The notes below the pieces were generated by a model that searched no databases, was not told where the DNA came from, and saw nothing but the letters and a program-made list of their open reading frames with translations. Positions 28,801 to 29,430 of a DNA stretch of 29,430 bases are shown here, piece after piece. Where the stretch lies: the NCBI GenBank assembly GCA_036244855.1, contig BQKZ01000275.1:27176-56605 (forward strand). The letters run 5' to 3'. Source of the DNA: Temnopleurus reevesii (lineage: Eukaryota; Echinodermata; Echinoidea; Temnopleuroida; Temnopleuridae). Position numbers and translations under genes: made by a program. Positions within the stretch are counted from its first letter, which is position 1, and every line of letters begins with the position of its first letter.

Positions 28801-29084
28801 AATACAAAGTCTATTACACAATTCATATATTTGCCATTAAAAGTTATTGTTCTATCGTAATTTGATCTGAACTATAAATTGATATGATACAAGTCATTAA
28901 AATCGGGAAGAGCATTTGGTCCCAGCTTCCTATTCAAATTCTATAAATCATGAAGTTGTATAATATGATACAATAATCACTAAATATTTCACATTTCATA
29001 TACTTACCAAGCTTGTTGTCACTGAAGTTAATGTAGATAAGGTCTGTGAGGTTCATGAACAGCTGGGATGGAATTTCCTTGATG
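7120..29084 (-). CDS. FLII: Flightless-1 homologue (LRR plus gelsolin-domain actin regulator), 21 visible exons, 5' end and G4 region missing
   Basis: Conceptual splicing of 21 minus-strand exons gives about 958 codons that follow human FLII (about 1270 residues) in order: LRRs, basic linker, gelsolin-like G1, G2, G3, then G5 and G6. FLII is a conserved cytoplasmic and nuclear protein. Its gelsolin half binds actin, and its LRR half recruits partners such as LRRFIP proteins; it is also known as a nuclear-receptor coactivator and a modulator of innate signalling. Clear landmarks are [47 protein letters not shown] and [13 protein letters not shown]. Exon coordinates (5' to 3') are 29084-29008, 26393-26309, 25747-25530, 24984-24683, 24165-24006, 23053-22947, 22404-22337, 19319-19186, 18393-18281, 17712-17473, 16826-16711, 15430-15301, 14860-14779, 14506-14419, 14107-13994, 12213-12025, then after a break 10956-10866, 10215-10092, 8611-8429, 7896-7783 and 7257-7120. 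The start codon lies beyond the right edge. About 300 codons covering the G3-G4 linker and G4 are not found. Confidence 0.97.
7258..7782 (-). other. FLII intron 20-21, nothing recognised
   Basis: A 525-bp AT-rich intron bounded by canonical sites, without a recognised repeat. Confidence 0.8.
7783..7896 (-). CDS. FLII: FLII exon 20: G6 ([20 protein letters not shown])
   Basis: This 114-nt, 38-codon exon encodes [20 protein letters not shown] and [18 protein letters not shown], matching human [38 protein letters not shown]. The acceptor is TTTTTACCAG|GATG and the donor TCACAG|GTCAGTTT; both ends are phase 0. Confidence 0.98.
8130..8428. repeat. ATC/CAT-type microsatellite next to the exon 19 donor
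   Basis: Interrupted runs of ATC, CAC and ATT trinucleotides fill about 300 bp directly after the donor at 8428. The Met/Asp/Val-rich and His-rich ORFs through it are composition artefacts. Confidence 0.9.
8429..8611 (-). CDS. FLII: FLII exon 19: end of G5, start of G6 ([20 protein letters not shown])
   Basis: This 183-nt, 61-codon exon encodes [38 protein letters not shown] and [20 protein letters not shown], ending FCQ. It matches human [27 protein letters not shown] and [22 protein letters not shown]. The acceptor is TGCCCATCAG|GATA and the donor TGCCAG|GTAATAATG. A long ATC-type microsatellite follows immediately after the donor. Confidence 0.98.
8720..9496. mobile_element. Non-autonomous element with TTTATGCCTCCGCCA termini and 162-bp internal repeats, copy 1
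   Basis: TTTATGCCTCCGCCA at 8756-8770 is inverted as TGGCGGAGGCATAAA at 9481-9495. Homology with the copy at 26709 extends left to about 8720 (AAACTAGATGA). Inside are about four units with a ~162-bp spacing, marked by CCCAAAATCTAATCA at 9037, 9199 and 9360. Each unit carries TGRCCTTTGACCTTTGACCC and GAACTTATTGCGGTAACAAG blocks. No transposase ORF; presumably mobilised in trans. Confidence 0.85.
10092..10215 (-). CDS. FLII: FLII exon 18: G5 core ([20 protein letters not shown])
   Basis: This 124-nt exon encodes [20 protein letters not shown], then [20 protein letters not shown], ending D, matching human [41 protein letters not shown]. The acceptor is TTATCTTAG|TTAC and the donor TTTGAT|GTGAGTCAAG, ending in phase 0. 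Confidence 0.97.
10284..10480. mobile_element. Inverted-repeat MITE, diverged copy
   Basis: It contains AACTTGCGATCAAATGG, GTTGCAGTTGATCGACA, GATTGTTTCATGCACATCTTG and TTGCAATTGATTGCAAATTT. These follow the reverse complement of the element at 16521-16693 with a ~25-bp internal insertion. No ORF. Confidence 0.65.
10866..10956 (-). CDS. FLII: FLII exon 17 (5' end broken at an N): start of G5 ([18 protein letters not shown])
   Basis: At least 91 nt encode [20 protein letters not shown] and TAQWLNPEF, matching human [30 protein letters not shown]. The donor is GAATTCTG|GTAATT, phase 2. On its 5' side the exon runs into an ambiguous base at 10957, and no clear acceptor follows. If N were G on the coding strand, an AG would precede AACTCTAC, but that exon start would need phase 1 upstream, which does not fit the phase-2 end of the 12025 exon. 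Exons are therefore missing or the true 5' end is lost. Confidence 0.9.
10957..12024 (-). other. Interval where the G4 exons of FLII should be, not found
   Basis: This 1.07-kb stretch holds an N at 10957, a purine-rich AGAGA tract at about 11440-11520 and otherwise AT-rich sequence. I searched by eye for the conserved G4 and linker motifs (LFxPRQPPMS, GKKFxRLPEEE, CYVFLCRY) and found none on either strand. Confidence 0.75.
12025..12213 (-). CDS. FLII: FLII exon 16: end of G3 and Gly/Ser/Arg-rich linker
   Basis: This 189-nt exon encodes [20 protein letters not shown] and [11 protein letters not shown], matching human [27 protein letters not shown]. After that comes a Gly/Ser/Arg/Pro-rich tail ([13 protein letters not shown], then PPGGGVQG) with no human counterpart. 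The acceptor CCCATCAAG|TTAC is short and the donor is GTTCAGGG|GTAAGGG, leaving phase 2. The exon is much more GC-rich than its surroundings. The next expected sequence, the G4 domain, is not found in the window. Confidence 0.93.
12214..13872 (-). other. FLII intron 15-16, AT-rich
   Basis: Most of a 1.78-kb intron. About 12300-12365 holds a repeat fragment (ATAATTTATATGACGCCAAA, then CTCAAGGCAC), similar to sequences that end common dispersed repeats. From 12880 to 13310 there is very AT-rich, partly (TAA)n sequence. No gene seen. Confidence 0.7.
13873..13933 (-). pseudogene. Partial duplicate of FLII exon 15 (3' half plus donor)
   Basis: This 61-bp block aligns without gaps to 13991-14051, the 3' part of exon 15 and its donor; by eye about four in five bases are identical. 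Read in the exon 15 frame it is open and gives [19 protein letters not shown], against [20 protein letters not shown] in exon 15. The donor GCAGG|GTAGGT is intact. No good acceptor was seen upstream, so it is most likely a decaying copy. Confidence 0.75.
13994..14107 (-). CDS. FLII: FLII exon 15: G3 ([20 protein letters not shown])
   Basis: This 114-nt exon encodes [20 protein letters not shown] and [18 protein letters not shown], matching human [38 protein letters not shown]. The acceptor is TCATTGCAG|GATT and the donor TAGAAGG|GTAAGAATA, ending in phase 2. A related copy of its 3' half, with an intact donor, lies 118 bp downstream in the gene. Confidence 0.97.
14108..14418 (-). other. FLII intron 14-15, nothing recognised
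   Basis: A 311-bp intron with canonical ends. Confidence 0.8.
14419..14506 (-). CDS. FLII: FLII exon 14: G3 ([19 protein letters not shown])
   Basis: This 88-nt exon encodes [20 protein letters not shown] and [10 protein letters not shown], matching human [23 protein letters not shown]. The acceptor is TGCTTTCAG|TTGA and the donor TTATTTG|GTGAGTAC. It ends inside the tryptophan codon (phase 2). Confidence 0.97.
14779..14860 (-). CDS. FLII: FLII exon 13: start of G3 ([16 protein letters not shown])
   Basis: This 82-nt exon encodes [20 protein letters not shown] and GYLELPQ, matching human PQPKLYKVGLGLGYLELPQ. The acceptor is ATACCACAG|GACT and the donor CCCCAAG|GTATGTATA, ending in phase 1. 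Confidence 0.97.
15301..15430 (-). CDS. FLII: FLII exon 12: G2 ([19 protein letters not shown])
   Basis: This 130-nt exon encodes [20 protein letters not shown], then [20 protein letters not shown], ending VPQ. It matches human [34 protein letters not shown]. The acceptor is CTTTGCAG|GTTG and the donor CCACAG|GTAAGACAT, ending in phase 0. The 5' part of the exon and its acceptor are repeated twice more on a 112-bp period in the upstream intron; both extra copies carry stop codons. Confidence 0.97.
15361..15660 (-). repeat. 112-bp tandem triplication of FLII exon 12 start and flanking intron
   Basis: Three units start at 15361 (inside the real exon), 15473 and 15585. Each begins like ACCTTGGTGC, runs through the exon 12 5' part and acceptor, and continues into GAAATATATAAAATCA-type intron sequence. 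Unit 2 keeps an acceptor AG (TCATCGTAG|GCTG) but has TAA where the exon has TCA. Unit 3 has TAG in place of GAG, a 2-base insertion and a lost acceptor AG. Units 2 and 3 are therefore decayed pseudo-exons. Confidence 0.92.
15740..15975 (+). mobile_element. tRNA-derived SINE, sea-urchin type
   Basis: GCGGTTCAAGTGCC near 15770 resembles a Pol III B box. It is followed by TTCAGCAAGAAATTCATCCAC, then GCTGCACTCTACCCAGGTG and a tail with AATAATAATATCGGAAGCGC and TTTGAGCAGTC. This order is typical, from memory, of sea urchin tRNA-related SINEs. The A box is not clear, so the copy is diverged or truncated. Confidence 0.55.
16521..16693. mobile_element. Inverted-repeat MITE beside the exon 11 donor
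   Basis: The left end GGGGGTTTTGTTCAAAATCA and the right end CAATTGCAACTTTTGAACAA, followed by CACC, are inverted, and AACTGCAA motifs recur near both ends. The element has no ORF. It ends about 17 bp from exon 11 (16711), inside the downstream intron. Related copies lie at 10284 and 24532. Confidence 0.75.
16711..16826 (-). CDS. FLII: FLII exon 11: G2 ([20 protein letters not shown])
   Basis: This 116-nt exon encodes [20 protein letters not shown] and [19 protein letters not shown], matching human [23 protein letters not shown]...TKARL. The acceptor is CCCTTTTAG|GTCC and the donor AGCTAG|GTATGTATA, ending in phase 2. An inverted-repeat transposon ends about 17 bp beyond the exon boundary. 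Confidence 0.97.
16827..17472 (-). other. FLII intron 10-11, nothing recognised
   Basis: A 646-bp AT-rich intron with canonical ends. Confidence 0.8.
17473..17712 (-). CDS. FLII: FLII exon 10: end of G1, start of G2 ([16 protein letters not shown])
   Basis: This 240-nt, 80-codon exon encodes [54 protein letters not shown] and IARMYRASG. It is very close to human across the last helix of G1 and the first strands of G2. The acceptor is TTTTTCACAG|CTTG and the donor GAAGCT|GTAAGAAAA; it begins and ends in phase 0. Confidence 0.98.
17713..18280 (-). other. FLII intron 9-10, nothing recognised
   Basis: A 568-bp intron; no repeat or gene recognised. Confidence 0.8.
18281..18393 (-). CDS. FLII: FLII exon 9: G1 core ([17 protein letters not shown])
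   Basis: This 113-nt exon encodes [20 protein letters not shown] and [15 protein letters not shown]. It carries the gelsolin-fold DCYIIL strand and the YYWIG strand, as in human [19 protein letters not shown] and WEIYYWIGGEAT. The acceptor is CTCTTTCAG|CTCT and the donor TCAACG|GTAAGATA, ending in phase 0. Confidence 0.98.
18610..18705. repeat. 43-bp tandem duplication in intron 8-9
   Basis: TTTTGCTGAAAGATAT occurs at 18618 and again at 18661, each followed by an AATTGTA and an ATGAAGSCAAT block. Two imperfect units. Confidence 0.8.
19004..19169. mobile_element. MITE with perfect 18-bp terminal inverted repeats
   Basis: TACAGTCAAACCTGTCTA at 19004-19021 is the exact reverse complement of 19152-19169. 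The termini start with TA, as in Tc1/mariner-related MITEs. Internally CCTGTCTATAG and GTGGCCAC blocks repeat. No coding capacity. Its right end is 16 bp from exon 8. Confidence 0.9.
19186..19319 (-). CDS. FLII: FLII exon 8: start of gelsolin domain G1 ([14 protein letters not shown])
   Basis: This 134-nt exon encodes [20 protein letters not shown], then [17 protein letters not shown], matching human LEKPRLDYSEFF and GLTIWQIENFVPVLVEE. The acceptor is the less common TGTTAAG|ACCG and the donor GATGAAG|GTAGGCTGG, ending in phase 1. A transposon end lies only about 16 bases beyond the exon boundary. Confidence 0.96.
19320..22336 (-). other. FLII intron 7-8 (3.0 kb), no gene recognised
   Basis: This is the largest intron apart from those at the 5' end. 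It is mostly very AT-rich. The part at about 20690-21300 is less AT-biased but has no long ORF and no motif I recognise. Confidence 0.75.
22337..22404 (-). CDS. FLII: FLII exon 7: acidic linker ([11 protein letters not shown])
   Basis: This short 68-nt exon encodes [20 protein letters not shown] and ends EVK, matching human GMSDVAQEKNKK at its start. The acceptor is ATTTACAG|GGTA and the donor GGTCAA|GTAAGTT. It ends in phase 2 and joins the exon at 19319 across a 3.0-kb intron. The exon is small enough that gene finders may skip it. Confidence 0.93.
22500..22930. repeat. ATC/CAT microsatellite next to the exon 6 donor
   Basis: About 430 bp of interrupted ATC/CAT/CAC trinucleotides lie just after the donor of exon 6, with the longest pure runs at about 22630-22660 and 22775-22810. 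The Ser-, Ile- and His-rich ORFs through it are artefacts. Confidence 0.95.
22947..23053 (-). CDS. FLII: FLII exon 6: basic linker ([14 protein letters not shown])
   Basis: This 107-nt exon encodes [20 protein letters not shown] and then a Lys/Ala/Gln-rich stretch ending KQEKVLK. It corresponds to human [28 protein letters not shown], the basic linker between the LRR and gelsolin halves, and is longer and more helix-prone here. The acceptor is TATGTCGCAG|CTGC and the donor CTCAAG|GTATGG, ending in phase 0. A long (ATC)n microsatellite starts just beyond the donor. Confidence 0.94.
23335..23457 (+). mobile_element. tRNA-derived SINE fragment
   Basis: GAGGCGACGTGGCGTGCG resembles a degenerate A-box region, and GTGGGTTTGAAGCCTGG a B box, about 55 bp apart. 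They are followed by CCGTCTTTCGGATGGAGACG and TTAA, a block I associate with sea urchin SINEs. The 3' part is missing. This is too diverged to be a functional tRNA. Confidence 0.6.
23716..23766. mobile_element. Fragment of the CAGTCAAACCTGTCTA MITE family
   Basis: ACTGTCTACAGTGGCCACCTG matches internal blocks of the 19004 element; both termini are missing. Confidence 0.4.
24006..24165 (-). CDS. FLII: FLII exon 5: post-LRR segment ([10 protein letters not shown]...EYYNIDFSL)
   Basis: This 160-nt exon encodes [16 protein letters not shown], then [17 protein letters not shown], matching human VLDVRENPNLVMPPKP and EWYNIDFSLQNQLRLAG. The acceptor is ATTTTGCAG|ACGT. Two donors are compatible with the reading frame: CACCAG|GTGGGT (used here) and, 12 bases earlier, AAGCAG|GTAGTT (exon left edge 24018). 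Both leave phase 1, so they could give isoforms differing by four residues. A decayed copy of the exon start and acceptor lies about 134 bp to the right. Confidence 0.93.
24276..24357 (-). pseudogene. Partial duplicate of FLII exon 5 start plus acceptor
   Basis: GAAATCTAACGTCTG at 24288-24302 repeats GACATCTAACGTCTG of exon 5 with a 134-bp shift. The flanking GTCAATATTA blocks (24190 and 24331) are 141 bp apart. On the minus strand the acceptor GAACAG|ACGTTAGAT is intact and reads [11 protein letters not shown] before a stop, against [11 protein letters not shown] in the real exon. Confidence 0.8.
24358..24382. repeat. (TAA)n microsatellite
   Basis: About eight TAA units follow the duplicated exon 5 segment. 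Confidence 0.95.
24532..24640. mobile_element. Partial copy of the 16521 MITE family
   Basis: GGGTGTTGTTTAAAAGTTGC, ATTGATCGCAAG, CAGTTGATC and GCGCCAATCAAAA follow the reverse complement of 16693-16585. The second half is missing. It lies about 40 bp from exon 4. Confidence 0.75.
24683..24984 (-). CDS. FLII: FLII exon 4: last LRRs ([20 protein letters not shown])
   Basis: This 302-nt exon, the largest visible, encodes four LRR units: [48 protein letters not shown] and [20 protein letters not shown]. Human FLII has the same order. The acceptor is CTACTACAG|AGTC and the donor CTTGAG|GTGAGTTT, ending in phase 0. The upstream intron has a long coding-strand pyrimidine tract (about 25010-25150). 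Confidence 0.98.
25235..25315. repeat. Dispersed repeat fragment with paired AGCGCT motifs
   Basis: A short (AATAC)n run is followed by TATATAGCGCTCAATACACA and AGAGCGCTTTACA. This AGCGCT-bounded module is common, from memory, in marine invertebrate genomes. Confidence 0.5.
25420..25480 (-). pseudogene. Partial duplicate of FLII exon 3 end plus donor
   Basis: TAGCGACAAAGAATTCCTTGATGCCATTAT-type sequence (25432-25462) repeats the last part of exon 3 (25530-25560) at a 98-bp shift and includes the adjacent CTTAC donor. On the minus strand the exon 3 frame stays open ([11 protein letters not shown]), and the donor GCTAT|GTAAGG keeps its GT. No acceptor or 5' half of the exon was seen. Confidence 0.82.
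25530..25747 (-). CDS. FLII: FLII exon 3: LRRs ([20 protein letters not shown])
   Basis: This 218-nt exon encodes two to three LRRs, including [27 protein letters not shown] and [14 protein letters not shown], colinear with human FLII. The acceptor TTTGTCTCAG|GCAA is preceded by about 290 bases of almost pure pyrimidine on the coding strand. The donor is TCGCTAG|GTAAGAC and the exon ends in phase 1. A decayed copy of its 3' end and donor lies about 98 bp to the left, at roughly 25420-25480. Confidence 0.97.
25748..26040 (-). other. Very long pyrimidine tract ahead of the exon 3 acceptor
   Basis: The coding (minus) strand is almost pure C/T for about 290 bases up to the acceptor at 25748. This is far longer than a normal polypyrimidine tract and could form triplex DNA. 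The proline-, serine- and phenylalanine-rich ORF through it is an artefact. Confidence 0.85.
26309..26393 (-). CDS. FLII: FLII exon 2: LRR ([20 protein letters not shown])
   Basis: This 85-nt exon encodes [10 protein letters not shown] and a following LRR core that matches human [23 protein letters not shown]. The acceptor is TTCAACAG|AAAT and the donor AACTCAG|GTAAGAAA. It ends on AG, and the first G of the next exon completes an arginine codon (the R of LRQL in human). Confidence 0.96.
26394..26708 (-). other. Right part of FLII intron 1-2, nothing recognised
   Basis: AT-rich intron sequence before the repeat element. Confidence 0.7.
26709..27350. mobile_element. Non-autonomous element with TTTATGC(C/T)TCCGCCA termini, copy 2
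   Basis: The left terminus is at 26747-26761 and the right terminus TGGCGGAGGCATAAA at 27334-27348. Left-flank homology to copy 1 starts at about 26709. It has fewer internal 162-bp units than copy 1. The right end keeps a hairpin (ATGCCTCCGGCACCACC, loop TTA, then CGGTGGCGGAGGCAT) that copy 1 has lost. No ORF. Confidence 0.85.
27351..29007 (-). other. Rest of FLII intron 1-2, no gene recognised
   Basis: A 1.66-kb part of a 2.6-kb intron. A weak duplication, AACATGTGATGACAATACTGG at about 27796 and AACATGTAATGAGAATACTGG at about 27918, is the only structure noticed. Confidence 0.65.
29008..29084 (-). CDS. FLII: FLII exon 1 of window: LRR ([18 protein letters not shown])
   Basis: This 77-nt exon encodes one [23 protein letters not shown] and onward, matching human [22 protein letters not shown]. 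The acceptor is TTCACAG|CATC and the donor GCTTG|GTAAGTA. It enters with one base completing a split codon and leaves in phase 1, which joins in frame to the exon at 26393. About 140 upstream human residues have no counterpart in the remaining 346 bases, so earlier exons lie outside the window. Confidence 0.95.
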
Positions 29085-29430
29085 CTGTGAATGGAGAAAT
29101 AAATACGGTATATTAAAAAAATTTGATGGGGAAAGTCCCTTTTTAGGATGAACAATGCACATGTCACAGCAGGATTTTTAACATGACACTCAACTTCCTT
29201 CCTTTCTATTTCCATTCATTCCCACCCAGCGACCACCCCCCTCCTTCTTTCCTCTCTCTGCCCTGTCTTTCTCATTTCCCTCCCCCTCTTTACCTACCTT
29301 ACATTAAAAGACATACCTACAGTGAGGCCCAGAAGGGGAAGCTACGGTTTGCTCATTTTCAGGGAGGATGCCCATGAGAAAACGGGTCAATAGAAGCTTT
29401 CATTTTTGGATGTACCTTCCCAATCTTCAC
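29085..29430 (-). other. FLII intron upstream of the first visible exon
   Basis: A plus-strand pyrimidine-rich patch lies at about 29195-29300. No exon matching the preceding FLII LRRs is visible, so the gene continues beyond the window. Confidence 0.7.

Noticed and set aside
1..29430. CRISPR array, prokaryotic defence system or viral insertion
   Set aside because: The repeats lack the spacer-repeat pattern, there is no operon structure, and no viral polymerase, integrase or capsid-like ORF was seen; the window is intron-bearing animal DNA.

Overview
The window is animal genomic DNA: AT-rich, with short exons scattered among repeat-filled introns. It is dominated by one minus-strand gene, the flightless-1 homologue FLII, a leucine-rich-repeat (LRR) plus gelsolin-domain protein. 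The invertebrate-like FLII sequence, tRNA-derived SINE fragments of a type I associate with sea urchins, and a short inverted-repeat transposon family (CAGTCAAACCTGTCTATAG...) together suggest a marine invertebrate deuterostome, most likely an echinoderm such as a sea urchin. The species is an inference; the gene identification is firm.

Layout in gene orientation (right to left): 21 coding exons are seen between 29084 and 7120. Exons at 29008-24006 encode the C-terminal part of the LRR array and the post-LRR segment. Exons at 23053-22337 encode a basic, charged linker. Exons at 19319-12025 encode gelsolin-like domains G1, G2 and G3. Exons at 10956-7120 encode G5 and G6 and the stop codon. Splice sites are nearly all canonical, and intron phases are mutually consistent everywhere except across one interval. 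The first roughly 140 codons lie beyond the right edge. The G3-G4 linker and all of G4 (about 300 codons in human FLII) are absent between 12025 and 10956. A single N at 10957 sits exactly at the broken 5' end of the first G5 exon, so a collapsed assembly gap is the likeliest cause.

The left 7 kb holds no recognised gene. It contains a degenerate ~151-bp tandem repeat (251-870), a CpG-richer patch with CRE-, ETS- and CCAAT-like motifs beside a strong minus-strand splice donor (a possible start of a leftward gene), a polypyrimidine minisatellite (2150-2870), two hairpin-forming inverted repeats and the 3' flank of FLII.

The most interesting unexplained structure is repeated partial-exon tandem duplication inside FLII. 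Four exons (12, 15, 5 and 3) have a degraded copy of one exon end, with its splice site and adjoining intron, 98-141 bp away. One exon is present in three copies on an exact 112-bp period. In addition, miniature transposons have landed about 17 bp from two splice donors, long pyrimidine tracts precede two consecutive acceptors, and a two-copy repeat family carries arrays of DR1-like motifs (TGACCTTTGACC). I found no CRISPR array, operon, rRNA or functional tRNA gene, and nothing that looks like a new multi-gene system.
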